DNA of 31,325 nucleotides from NCBI GenBank assembly GCA_001916715.1, contig MNSZ01000068.1, positions 1 through 31,325 of the forward strand. Reading direction: 5' to 3'. Positions 22,795 through 29,918 of this stretch are shown here, one piece after another. The DNA comes from Firmicutes bacterium CAG:24053_14. Its GTDB lineage: Bacteria; Bacillota; Clostridia; Oscillospirales; Oscillospiraceae. Made by a program: the position numbers and the translations under genes. The first letter of the stretch is position 1. Every line of letters begins with the position of its first letter. The notes beneath the pieces are model-generated. The model had not been told where the DNA came from, ran no database searches, and saw nothing but the letters and a program-made list of their open reading frames with translations.

Positions 22795-23064
22795 ATGAAA
22801 GCAATCGTTACGGTCGTGGGCAAGGACCAGGTAGGCATAATCGCGGGCGTGTGCAACACGCTGGCGGAGTACAATGTGAATGTCCTCGACATAAGCCAGA
22901 CCATCATGGAGGGCTACTTCACTATGATGATGGTCGTTGACCTTGCCGCGTGCGGCGAGTCGTTTGCGTGCCTGAGCGAGGTCCTGCGCACCTACGGCGA
23001 GGGCAGAGGCCTGTCGATACGCATCCAGCGCGAGGATATATTCGACGCGATGCACAAGCTGTGA
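22795..23064 (+). CDS. ACT-domain protein, UPF0237 family
   Basis: 89 residues, a single ACT domain of the GcvR-like type: MKAIVTVVGKDQVGIIAGV with the ligand-loop GxI at about 14-15, beta-alpha-beta-beta-alpha-beta order throughout. GGGAGTG lies 7 bases before the ATG. ACT domains bind amino acids or similar small ligands and act as sensors. It is almost always found beside a UPF0210 gene, as here (9-base gap, one operon), suggesting joint function, but the role of the pair is not established. Confidence 0.92.
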   Translation: MKAIVTVVGKDQVGIIAGVCNTLAEYNVNVLDISQTIMEGYFTMMMVVDLAACGESFACLSEVLRTYGEGRGLSIRIQREDIFDAMHKL

Positions 23065-23073
23065 GGTACCGCG

Positions 23074-24432
23074 ATGCTCAGTCTAAATAACATTTTCGAT
23101 ACGATCGACATGATCGACAAGCAGCACCTCGACATTCGAACCATAACCATGGGCATATCCCTGCTAGACTGCGTGAGCGAGGACCCCGAGCGCTGCTGCG
23201 CCAAGATATACGACAAGATCTGCCGCCGCGCCGAAAACCTCGTGCTCACCGGCGAGGAGATAGAAAGCGAGTTCGGCATACCCATTGTGAACAAGCGCAT
23301 CTCGGTAACGCCCATTGCGCTCGTCGCCGGAGGCTGCGACACAAGCGACTATGTGCCGTTTGCGCGCACGCTCGACAGGGCGGCAAAGCAGTGCGGCGTG
23401 AACTTCATCGGCGGCTACTCCGCGCTCGTGCACAAGGGCTTTGCCAAGGGCGACGAGCTGCTGCTGCGCGCGATACCGCAGGCGCTTGCCGAGACCGATC
23501 TCGTGTGCTCGAGCGTCAATGTCGGCTCGACGAAAGCCGGTATAAACATGGATGCGGTCGCCCGCATGGGTCAGATAATAAAGCGGACTGCGCATTTAAC
23601 GCGCGATGCCGACGGCCTGGGCTGCGCAAAGCTGGTCGTTTTCTGCAACGCGGTGGAGGATAACCCATTCATGGCGGGCGCGTTCCACGGCGTGGGCGAG
23701 GCGGACAGCGTTATAAATGTAGGCGTTTCCGGCCCGGGAGTTGTGCACCACGCGCTGAAAAAGTGCAAAGGCGCGTCGTTTGACGAGGTTGCCGAGACGA
23801 TCAAAAAGACCGCTTTCAGGATAACCCGCATGGGTCAGATGGTCGCGGCGGAGGCGTCGAAAAGGCTCGACACCCCGTTCGGCATAGTTGACCTTTCGCT
23901 TGCGCCGACCCCCGCGGTAGGCGACAGCGTTGCCCGCATACTCGAGGAGATGGGGCTTGAGATCTGCGGCACCCACGGCACTACCGCGGCGCTGGCGCTG
24001 CTCAACGATGCGGTGAAAAAGGGCGGCGTTATGGCGTCGAGCCATGTCGGAGGTCTGTCCGGCGCGTTTATTCCGGTGTCCGAGGACGAGGGCATGATAG
24101 CCGCCGCCGAGTGCGGAACGCTCACTATAGACAAGCTTGAGGCAATGACCTGCGTGTGCTCGGTCGGGCTTGACATGATAGCGGTCCCGGGCAATACGAG
24201 TGCCGAGACGATAGCGGCGATCATCGCCGACGAGGCTGCCATAGGTATGGTAAACAGCAAAACCACCGCCGTGCGTATAATTCCTGTAGAGGGCAAGGGC
24301 ATCGGAGATGTCGTTGAGATGGGCGGACTGCTGGGCTCGGCTCCGGTCATGCCGGTGCACGGCGCATCGAGCGCGGAGTTCATCGCCCGCGGCGGACGCA
24401 TCCCCGCGCCGCTTCAGAGCCTTAAAAACTGA
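23074..24432 (+). CDS. UPF0210 (DUF711, PFL-related) family protein
   Basis: 452 residues, full length for the family. Characteristic stretches include ITMGISLLDC (about 24-33), NFIGGYSALVHKG, SSVNVGSTKAGINMDAV, GAFHGVGEADSVINVGVSGPG and LSLAPTPAVGDSVARILEEMGLE. The ribosome site GAGGT overlaps the stop codon of the ACT gene, so both are co-translated. The family has a known fold but no settled function. High GC and codon style match the metabolic block, so it is resident chromosome rather than acquired DNA. Confidence 0.93.
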   Translation: MLSLNNIFDTIDMIDKQHLDIRTITMGISLLDCVSEDPERCCAKIYDKICRRAENLVLTGEEIESEFGIPIVNKRISVTPIALVAGGCDTSDYVPFARTLDRAAKQCGVNFIGGYSALVHKGFAKGDELLLRAIPQALAETDLVCSSVNVGSTKAGINMDAVARMGQIIKRTAHLTRDADGLGCAKLVVFCNAVEDNPFMAGAFHGVGEADSVINVGVSGPGVVHHALKKCKGASFDEVAETIKKTAFRITRMGQMVAAEASKRLDTPFGIVDLSLAPTPAVGDSVARILEEMGLEICGTHGTTAALALLNDAVKKGGVMASSHVGGLSGAFIPVSEDEGMIAAAECGTLTIDKLEAMTCVCSVGLDMIAVPGNTSAETIAAIIADEAAIGMVNSKTTAVRIIPVEGKGIGDVVEMGGLLGSAPVMPVHGASSAEFIARGGRIPAPLQSLKN

Positions 24433-24473
24433 GATCATTCAAAAATTTTATACATAACAGTCGGTAATGTCGT

Positions 24474-24502
24474 TTGACTTTGCCGCGGATTTGTATTATA
24501 TT
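24474..24502 (+). promoter_or_regulatory. Sigma-A promoter of the truncated ECF transporter gene
   Basis: TTGACT (24474), 17-base spacer, TATATT (24497-24502). It drives a leader of about 130 bases that now leads only to a stub. Confidence 0.75.
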
Positions 24503-24508
24503 TCGCAT

Positions 24509-24640
24509 ATCACCGTTTACCGACGGCGTTGGTAGGATTTTGTGCGAGCATTCCGGTTTAGCCGGAGCTCACCGGTCAGGCCGGCGCAATGAATGTATAG
24601 GCACAGCAAAAAGGCGTAACTAAAAAAGGAGAAAAGGGAT
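24509..24640 (+). other. Structured 5' leader of the truncated ECF gene, not assigned to a riboswitch class
   Basis: The leader contains TCCGG-TTTAG-CCGGA and CCGG-TCAG-GCCGG hairpins inside an outer CATT...AATG pairing (about 24551-24593). S-component genes are often riboswitch-controlled, but I find no match to TPP, FMN, cobalamin, THF, preQ1 or lysine elements. Confidence 0.35.
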
Positions 24641-24730
24641 ATGAAAGACAAAACGGTAAGAAAGTTAGTGTTTGCGGCGCTGTTTGCGGCGCTGAGCTGC
24701 GTTGCGACAATCTTCTCCAATTTAACCTAA
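24641..24730 (+). pseudogene. Truncated ECF-transporter S component (first 29 residues)
   Basis: The ATG at 24641 has AAAAAAGGAG/AAAAGGGAT upstream and starts MKDKTVRKLVFAALFAALSC, the typical first helix of vitamin-uptake S components. After VATIF the frame ends at 24728-24730, where a full S component would run about 170 residues more. The following sequence belongs to an HTH gene of a different family, so the gene was interrupted at about 24720. The vitamin cannot be told from this stub. Confidence 0.7.
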
Positions 24731-25104
24731 TCCCTCACACCTGCACCGGCAAGAAAACCCGCTGCTACGCCATCAAAAAGAGCGATGTGATCGCTTTTAT
24801 GAACGACCGTGAGGTCAACCCGGAAAAATACATAGCGCCGAAGAACTGGGGCGCTACTATGAGAGCAAGCTGGCCGCGCTGCCAGATGTGATGGATGTGG
24901 CCGCCGCCGTGGACTTTACAGGCTATAACCGCCGCACCGTCTGCCAATGGATTCGCGTGGGGAAGCTGAAGGCGCTGGCGCTGCTGCAGAAGTACATGAT
25001 CCCCAAATGCTATCTCCTCGGACGATTACAACAACACCAACCGCAAATCCCGCCGGCATATCGATATGCTTTGGGAGGCGCAGAAATGGAGAGATGGGCG
25101 ATGA
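24724..25104 (+). pseudogene. Degraded helix-turn-helix (excisionase-like) protein gene of a mobile element
   Basis: Three reading-frame segments join into one protein-like sequence: TGKKTRCYAIKKSDVIAF (from about 24745), then after a shift near 24850 PDVMDVAAAVDFTGYNRR with TVCQWIRVGKLKAL, then after a shift near 25017 SDDYNNTNRKSRRHIDMLWE to the TGA at 25102-25104. The middle part is a MerR/excisionase-like helix-turn-helix (TGYNRRTVCQWIRVGKLKA). Two frameshifts, no start codon and fusion to the ECF stub show a dead gene left by an integrative element. Confidence 0.65.
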
Positions 25105-25165
25105 AATAGTGGAATTGTAAAAATGCCTGCTTCAAGCTGTAATTGCGTAAAAAGCTATATTCGGC

Positions 25166-25198
25166 GGACTTCCTTTGCTTGCGCGAAGGAGGTCCTTT
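25166..25198 (+). terminator. Terminator-like hairpin after the HTH pseudogene
   Basis: GGACTTCCTT / AAGGAGGTCC (one wobble) over a 10-base loop, followed by TTT. Confidence 0.55.
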
Positions 25199-25267
25199 CG
25201 CATTATTAGACGAGGCGGCTCTCTGTTTTTGAGAACAAACAAGGCGGGCACTCACATCGAATAAGCG

Positions 25268-25285
25268 AATATTCGCCGAAAATTC
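25268..25285. repeat. 18-base motif AATATTCGCCGAAAATTC, copy 1
   Basis: Identical to 30791-30808. Here it overlaps the 12-base palindrome GCGAATATTCGC (25265-25276) and lies 11 bases upstream of the -35 box of the AlbA-type gene; CGAATTTT at 25305 makes a loose inverted repeat with its right half. Confidence 0.7.
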
Positions 25286-25296
25286 ACAAACTCCGG

Positions 25297-25324
25297 TTGA
25301 CAGGGCGAATTTTATGAGTATAAT
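25297..25324 (+). promoter_or_regulatory. Sigma-A promoter of the AlbA/ATPase-type regulator gene
   Basis: TTGACA (25297-25302), 16-base spacer, TATAAT (25319-25324). Start of transcription near 25331, 25 bases before the ATG. Flanking inverted sequences suggest repression, perhaps by its own product. Confidence 0.85.
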
Positions 25325-25355
25325 ATAATTAGAATTCGTATAAGGGGGCGTCTCC

Positions 25356-26651
25356 ATGAACTTTGAAACCGAAAATATAGAATTCAAGGCTCAGTTTACT
25401 GAGGAAATTTATAAAGAAGTGATCGCTTTCGCAAATACGGACGGCGGCGTGGTGTTCGTCGGCATTGACAACAATGGAAATGCCGTCGGACTGGCAGATG
25501 TGGATCAGGAGTATACCCGAATCACCAACGGCATCCGCGATGCTATTGTGCCGGACGTTACAATGTTCGTGCGCTTTTCAATCCAGGATAACAGGGTGGT
25601 GCGTATTGCCATCAGTGAGGGAAGCAACAAGCCCTACTACCTCAAAGGAAAAGGTCTGAAGCCCAACGGTGTTTATGTACGCCAGGGCACCTCCAGTGTG
25701 CCAGCGTCCCCTGAGCAGATTCGCCAGATGATTAAGGAAAGCGATGGCGATGCGTTCGAAGAAATGCGCTCCATGGAGCAGGATCTGTCCTTTGAGGCTG
25801 CGGCAAATGCTTTCGAAAAATATGGAGTGCCGTTCGGCAAGGAAAAGTACCGTGCCCTTGGGATTACACAGAAGAATGATGAGCTTTTTACCAACCTTGC
25901 ACTTATCATCTCCGATCAATGTGCGCATACGACGAAGGTAGCAGTTTTCGGTGATGATTCCAATACCACCTTCAAGGATAACAAGGAGTTCGGAGGCTCC
26001 ATCTTTGCGCAGTTGGAGGACACCTTTGATTACCTGATGCTCTGTAACAGAACCAAGGCGTCATTTAAGGGCTTGGAGCGTATTGAAAAGCAGGATTACC
26101 CCGAGGAGGCTCTTCGCGAGGCACTTTTGAATGCCATTGTACACCGGGATTACAGCTACAGCGGCAGCATTATCATCAATGTGAACGACGAGCGGATAGA
26201 GTTCATCTCTATCGGCGGCCTCCTCCCCGGTCTCTCCACCGATGATATCCGTATCGGTATTTCACAACCCCGCAACAAGAATCTTGCCGAGATGTTCCAT
26301 CGCCTGCGTTTGATCGAGAGCTACGGCACCGGCATCCGCAGAATCTATAAGCTTTATGAAAACTGCCCCGTACAACCGGTCATCGAAGCAACGCCCAATG
26401 CATTCAAAATGGTCCTGCCCAATATGAATGCCATGACCGTTGCCATCCCAAAGCAGGCTTCTCCGGTCACCGCACAGATGCAAAAGGTTCTTGACTATAC
26501 CTCCGCGCACGGCCATATCACGGATGAAGAGGTCCAATCCTTGCTTGGAATCAAGAAGACCCGCGCTTTTGAGCTTATGAAACAGATGCGGAATATGGGG
26601 CTTGTGCAGAGGGTAGGCCGCGGGGCTGAAAAGAAATACTTGCTGAATTAG
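25356..26651 (+). CDS. AlbA_2 (Schlafen-like) DNA-binding and ATP-binding regulator
   Basis: 431 residues, start ATG at 25356 after AAGGGGG. N-terminal AlbA_2/Schlafen-like domain (1-120): ENIEFKAQFTEEIYKEVIAFANTDGG and VFVGIDNNGNAVG. Central to C-terminal GHKL-type ATP-binding region (about 245-345): EALREALLNAIVHRDYSYSG, then GGLLPGLS and ESYGTGIRRI. A winged-helix domain ends the protein (about 370-431, ITDEEVQSLLGIKKTRAFELM). This is COG2865, sometimes called RecG-related regulators. Members are common on mobile elements and near defence genes; the biochemical role is unclear. It has its own strong promoter with possible operator sequences and looks intact, unlike most neighbours. Confidence 0.9.
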   Translation: MNFETENIEFKAQFTEEIYKEVIAFANTDGGVVFVGIDNNGNAVGLADVDQEYTRITNGIRDAIVPDVTMFVRFSIQDNRVVRIAISEGSNKPYYLKGKGLKPNGVYVRQGTSSVPASPEQIRQMIKESDGDAFEEMRSMEQDLSFEAAANAFEKYGVPFGKEKYRALGITQKNDELFTNLALIISDQCAHTTKVAVFGDDSNTTFKDNKEFGGSIFAQLEDTFDYLMLCNRTKASFKGLERIEKQDYPEEALREALLNAIVHRDYSYSGSIIINVNDERIEFISIGGLLPGLSTDDIRIGISQPRNKNLAEMFHRLRLIESYGTGIRRIYKLYENCPVQPVIEATPNAFKMVLPNMNAMTVAIPKQASPVTAQMQKVLDYTSAHGHITDEEVQSLLGIKKTRAFELMKQMRNMGLVQRVGRGAEKKYLLN

Positions 26652-26731
26652 CTCTCAGCCAGTGTTTGCTACAAATAATTAATTGAATGCGGCCATCGGT
26701 GACGCAGACTTATTCAGGAAGCAGGAAATGC

Positions 26732-27211
26732 ATGAAAGCATCCATTAAAAATATAGAACAGACCATCGCCTCGGAGCAGTATCGTCCTGCTTTGAGCGAG
26801 GAATACCAAGAGTTGTTTCAGCGACTTACTCGGCGCTTAGAAGACACGTTACCCATGAACAGAGCCCGAATTATCAGCGATGAGCTTCGGCGTGTTTCTG
26901 AAACTGCACGAGAAGCCGACCTTGACTGCCAAAAATATATGGCGGCCCTAAGCGTATTAGTTGATCTTTCCCTTCAAGGCTGGATTTTTGATTTTCAGGA
27001 TCATCAGCTTACCTTGAGAATGGAAAACGATAACATTGATGATAAAGAGAAAATACGCTATAGACTTAGCGCAGAGCGCAATGCGCAATTTAAAAGCGAA
27101 AGCGTCGCACGCTTCATTAAGTATATGGAGACCGAGCGGAATTATAACGGTACTCCAGTATCGGTTAAGTGCTTGATTGGAAATAGGCCTTCACATAAGA
27201 GGTCAGTCTAA
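26732..27211 (+). pseudogene. N-terminal part of a DruA-like (DUF4338) protein, truncated
   Basis: 159 residues from the ATG at 26732 (AGGAAGCAGGAA upstream). The stretch LVDLSLQGWIFDFQDHQLTL followed by a charged helix, AERNAQFKSESVARFIKYME and NGTPVSVKCLIGNR, resembles the N-terminal region of DUF4338 proteins (Druantia DruA, usually 350 residues or more), where similar words are LLLQGW, RxxQLxxPSVRRFI and RGRWVSIFSLM. It stops soon after this point, and nothing downstream continues the domain. The rest was probably lost when the TnpV module (from 27290) arrived. Family assignment is from memory of these motifs and is moderately sure. Confidence 0.55.
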
Positions 27212-27289
27212 TAGCCAATAGCACTATAAAAATCGTCAAGTGCGATTTGGTCAGGTGTGATTCGGCAAATCGTATGAGACTATTTTTCT

Positions 27290-27743
27290 GTCAAATCTGT
27301 AAATCTGTTTTTCGCACATTGGGCTTTTCCTTCTGGCTGCGCTATTATGTGGCTGTTGATAGAAGGCCATACGGCGAGCGTGAAGGAGGAAGAGTATGTA
27401 CAACAGATTCGCAGAAATGCGCAGGCGGTATCTGCGCGAGCACAGGGACGGCATCTACACGGGGATGCTGCTGACCGGCAAGCTAGACGAGCATCTCAAG
27501 GAGATCGGCGACACGGCACAGGAGATGTTTGATCGGCTGGCCGTGCAGATGAAGGACGCCGAGGGTGTTACTGAGCGGCTGAAGGCCGAGAATCAAATGG
27601 AATGGGTGGGACGGATGAACAGCATCCGCAGCCGTGCGGAGGAGGTTGTCTTTTCTGAGCTGATTTATTGCTGAGGTGTGGTGATGTTCAAGCATAGAAG
27701 AAATCGAGTGTTGGCACTCTGCGCCGGCGAACGGCGGCTGCTT
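27290..27743 (+). repeat. Direct repeat, copy 1 (TnpV module)
   Basis: This segment (upstream region, tnpV gene and start of the next ORF) recurs at 30871-31325, roughly nine bases in ten identical by eye. Both begin with GTCAAATCTG, where similarity starts abruptly. Offset is about 3581-3582 bases. Copy 2 is cut by the window end, so the full repeat may be longer. Confidence 0.85.
27396..27674 (+). CDS. tnpV: TnpV-family transposon-encoded protein, copy 1
   Basis: 92 residues. AAGGAGG lies 7 bases before the ATG. The core RRRYLREHRDGIYTGMLLTGKL, then AQEMFDRLAVQMKDAEGVTE, and ENQMEWVGRMNSIRSRAEE match the C-terminal two thirds of TnpV proteins (about 120 residues) carried by clostridial transposons. 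The function is unknown; genes of this family sit beside site-specific recombinases, none of which is visible here. It is followed 9 bases later by a 50-codon ORF with which it probably forms an operon. Nearly the same gene is present at 30978-31256. Confidence 0.8.
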   Translation: MYNRFAEMRRRYLREHRDGIYTGMLLTGKLDEHLKEIGDTAQEMFDRLAVQMKDAEGVTERLKAENQMEWVGRMNSIRSRAEEVVFSELIYC

Positions 27744-27836
27744 ACAACGGCCATGGTGTCCTTTCGGAACAAGCTGATAGCAAGCGGCAAGCCCACTGAG
27801 GATATCAATGATCTGCTGATCCGGCTGCTGCGGTAA
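27684..27836 (+). CDS. Small basic protein downstream of TnpV, copy 1
   Basis: 50 residues, starts MFKHRRNRVLALCAGERRLL and ends INDLLIRLLR. GAGGTGTGGTG precedes the ATG. Its retention with tnpV in both copies of the repeat supports a real gene. I do not recognise the family. Confidence 0.6.
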   Translation: MFKHRRNRVLALCAGERRLLTTAMVSFRNKLIASGKPTEDINDLLIRLLR

Positions 27837-27850
27837 AAAAGAATACGAGA

Positions 27851-27888
27851 AATAAGTGTCTGCTTCTAAAAAGAGGCAGGCGCTTATT
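27851..27888. terminator. Hairpin terminator of the TnpV module
   Basis: AATAAGTGTCTGCTTCT pairs with AGAGGCAGGCGCTTATT (three wobble pairs) over a 4-base A loop, 14 bases after the stop codon. Confidence 0.65.
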
Positions 27889-28025
27889 TGGGGCGCCTTC
27901 AGACGTGGAAATAAATCCCCGGTTCTACCGAGGGAAGAAAAATAGCTTTAGCATGAGTAAAACCGCCTATTGCGGTATACCGGTAAAGGTTTGGCGACCG
28001 CATTACCAGAGCAATAGGAGTTTTT

Positions 28026-28157
28026 ATGCAGATTAAGAAAGACGAAAGAAACGAGATAAAAAGCACATCACATTCAAGATATCGCCGCCAGTATCACATC
28101 GTATTCGCACCGAAGTATGCATACGGCGGTAGCCAGCGGCAGCAGGTGTGGTGCTGA
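28026..28157 (+). pseudogene. IS200/IS605-type TnpA transposase, N-terminal stub
   Basis: The ATG at 28026 (AATAGGAG upstream) begins a 43-codon frame; YRRQYHIVFAPKY is the N-terminal signature of Y1 transposases (usual form YHIVFxPKYRRK). After that the frame passes into unrelated sequence and stops at 28155-28157. The HUH motif and catalytic Tyr are gone. The preceding 120 bases contain small inverted repeats (ACCGCCTATTGCGGT near 27961) that could be the left end. Confidence 0.7.
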
Positions 28158-28187
28158 ACGGCAGCGGCATCATTCCCTTGGCGTCTG

Positions 28188-28219
28188 TTGAAAAAACGCC
28201 GATTTTGTGATACTATAAT
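28188..28219 (+). promoter_or_regulatory. Possible promoter of the rhuM gene
   Basis: TATAAT at 28214-28219 with TTGAAA at 28188; the 20-base spacer is longer than ideal, so the -35 call is weak. Confidence 0.4.
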
Positions 28220-28272
28220 AGCAATAAGCCGAGCATTTGCTGAAGCCACCGAAAAGCCGGGAGGGAACAAAA

Positions 28273-29163
28273 ATGAGCAGTACTTTCCTCAACGATGAAA
28301 ACAAGGGCGATATCGTCATTTACCAGTCTGAAAGCGGCGAGACAAAAATTGATGTCCGGTTTCAGGATGAAACTGTCTGGCTGACACAGGCGCAGCTTTG
28401 TGAGCCGTATCAGAGCAGCAAGGCCAATGTCAGTGAGCATATAAAAAACATTTTTGAGGAAAGCGAGTTAGAGCAAAGTGCAGTTGTTCGGAAAATCCGA
28501 ACAACTGCCGCAGACGGGAAAACCTATGCCGTAAATCACTATAACCTCGATATGATCATTTCTCTGGGCTATCGCATCAAGTCCTCTATTGCAACGCAGT
28601 TCCGCCGCTGGGCTACCGAGCGCTTGAAGGAGTACATGATCAAGGGCTTCGCCATGGACGATGAGCGACTGAGGAATCTCGGCGGCGGCAGCTATTGGAA
28701 GGAACTTCTTGACCGCATCCGGGACATCCGTTCCTCCGAAAAGGTGATGTACCGTCAGGTCCTCGACCTCTACGCCACCAGCGTGGACTATGACCCCAAA
28801 AGCGCCGAGTCGGTGGCTTTTTTCAAGATGGTGCAGAACAAGCTGCACTATGCCGCCCATGGCCATACCGCCGCAGAGGTGATTTTTGAGCGAGCCGATG
28901 CCGAAAAGCCATTTATGGGGCTTACCGCATTTTCCGGGGATTTTCCCACGGCGAAGGATATTACCGTCGCAAAGAACTATCTCTCCGCGGACGAACTGAA
29001 GATACTGAATGCTATGGCGGGAGAAAACGCGGATTTCTGCGATTTCTCCCGCTATTTTCAGCGATTAAAGCTCCAATACGCACGACTTTACGGCCCAAAT
29101 AAAAACAGAGCAAAGTTTCAGAAACTTTCCGGTACAAGCGCCAGTTTGTTGATTGATTCGTGA
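28273..29163 (+). CDS. RhuM-family protein with an abnormal C-terminus
   Basis: 296 residues from the ATG at 28273 (GGGAGGGAAC upstream). The N-terminal RhuM region is clear: DIVIYQSESGETKIDVRFQD, ETVWLTQAQLCEPYQSSKANVS with a helix-turn-helix look, and YNLDMIISLGYRIKS, RRWATERLKEYM. The family then has a helical C-terminal domain that should continue to about 330 residues. Here, after YLSADELKILNAM (about residue 248), the sequence changes to GENADFCDFSRYFQRLK, unlike RhuM, at a perfect inverted repeat (29017-29052). The tail was probably replaced by insertion or recombination. RhuM genes are found in mobile islands and restriction loci; their function is unknown. Confidence 0.8.
   Translation: MSSTFLNDENKGDIVIYQSESGETKIDVRFQDETVWLTQAQLCEPYQSSKANVSEHIKNIFEESELEQSAVVRKIRTTAADGKTYAVNHYNLDMIISLGYRIKSSIATQFRRWATERLKEYMIKGFAMDDERLRNLGGGSYWKELLDRIRDIRSSEKVMYRQVLDLYATSVDYDPKSAESVAFFKMVQNKLHYAAHGHTAAEVIFERADAEKPFMGLTAFSGDFPTAKDITVAKNYLSADELKILNAMAGENADFCDFSRYFQRLKLQYARLYGPNKNRAKFQKLSGTSASLLIDS
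29017..29052. repeat. Inverted repeat at the rhuM C-terminal junction
   Basis: GCGGGAGAAA ... TTTCTCCCGC, perfect 10-bp arms with an inner CGC/GCG continuation. It sits where RhuM similarity ends, so it may be the end of an inserted element. Confidence 0.55.
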
Positions 29164-29204
29164 GCCCGGACGAGAGCATCACGCACCTTTGGCCGGGCGA
29201 AAAA

Positions 29205-29270
29205 GAACAATATTCGGAACAATATCAAAATTTTTCGGAATAATGTCGTTGTACTATCGGAACTATGTCA
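29205..29270. repeat. Short phased direct repeats GAAYWATRT
   Basis: GAACAATAT at 29205 and 29217, GAATAATGT at 29238 and GAACTATGT at 29260; the last three share TCGGAA at their left and are 21-22 bases apart. They lie between the 3' ends of convergent genes, an odd place for an operator. Confidence 0.55.
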
Positions 29271-29272
29271 AT

Positions 29273-29515
29273 CTAGATTTCGGTGCGGGTGGTGCGCTGC
29301 TCATAATAGCTATGAATGCGCTGCTGGGCTTCATCAATAGTGATTTTACCCTCGATGTGATCCTTGGCCGTATCCAGCAGATAGGCAGAGGTGTTCAGCC
29401 CGTCCACCGCCTGCAAGCCGATGGCGGTCTGCCACGTCTCGCTTTTTTCGGCTCGGTCGGGTTCACCCTGCTTGATATATTCTTCCAGTTCAAATTGCCA
29501 ATTCTGATCGGGCAT
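29273..29515 (-). CDS. VbhA-like antitoxin of a Fic module
   Basis: 80 residues; AGGTG lies 5 bases before the ATG at 29515. The helical segment YLLDTAKDHIEGKITIDEAQ followed by RIHSYY matches the VbhA antitoxin form, in which a small helical protein lodges its inhibitory helix in the Fic active site. The family's inhibitory S/TxxxE(G/N) motif might be represented upstream by a degenerate stretch; I do not see a clean copy, though AIGLQAVDGLNTSA lies where it is expected. It follows the broken fic gene by 9 bases in one operon and appears intact. Confidence 0.7.
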   Translation of the reverse strand: MPDQNWQFELEEYIKQGEPDRAEKSETWQTAIGLQAVDGLNTSAYLLDTAKDHIEGKITIDEAQQRIHSYYEQRTTRTEI

Positions 29516-29524
29516 ATCTGCACC

Positions 29525-29904
29525 TCATTCCTTGCTCAAATCTTCCGTCTTGAAGGTCGTGTAACCCTCGTAATAATAGCTGTAGTCGATGCCCTTCCTA
29601 TACACTTCCCGGCTGTTTATTTCGTCTGTAAGCGCGCTTTTTAGTAACACTTTGATTTCCACATCTTTAATCGGGCTGCGCTCCATTGCAAGGAGATAAT
29701 CCTCTTTATCCACCTTGCTCCAGTCCACGACCTTGCCGATTTCGTTTTTCAGGATATGGTCAAGCCAGTCGAGAATTTACCCGCCGGGAGCGTATCGAGT
29801 ACGCCGTTTTCAAACAGTTCTACCGCCTTTTTCTTGCTGAGGCGTTCTTCTTCACGGGCAAGGTCGGCGGAGCTTGTCAGCCCCAATTTATTTTCCAGTG
29901 CCAT
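29525..29904 (-). pseudogene. Fic-family toxin gene with catalytic core deleted
   Basis: The ATG at 29904 (AGGAGATGCACG upstream) begins MALENKLGLTSSADLAREEE and continues to VLDTLPAGKF, the N-terminus of clostridial Fic proteins. The sequence then joins, near 29770-29777 and out of frame, to WLDHILKNEIGKVVDWSK and VDKEDYLLAMERSPIKD through SYYYEGYTTFKTEDLSKE, the Fic C-terminus. The missing piece, by comparison with the family about 100 residues, includes HPFxxGNGRxxR, the AMP-transfer motif; the remaining WLD follows directly after where it should be. Thus the toxin is dead while both ends and the antitoxin persist. The N-terminal frame stops at 29749-29751. Confidence 0.8.
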
Positions 29905-29918
29905 CGTGCATCTCCTGA

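Noticed and set aside
24509..24640. Known riboswitch in the ECF leader
   Set aside because: The hairpins do not carry the conserved bases of TPP, FMN, cobalamin, THF, preQ1 or lysine elements that I could check by eye.
26732..27211. Working Druantia defence system
   Set aside because: Only an N-terminal DruA-like part is present and no other Druantia gene is nearby.
29205..29270. CRISPR array
   Set aside because: Units of 9-14 bases, imperfect, with 12-22-base steps; no cas gene and no true spacers.
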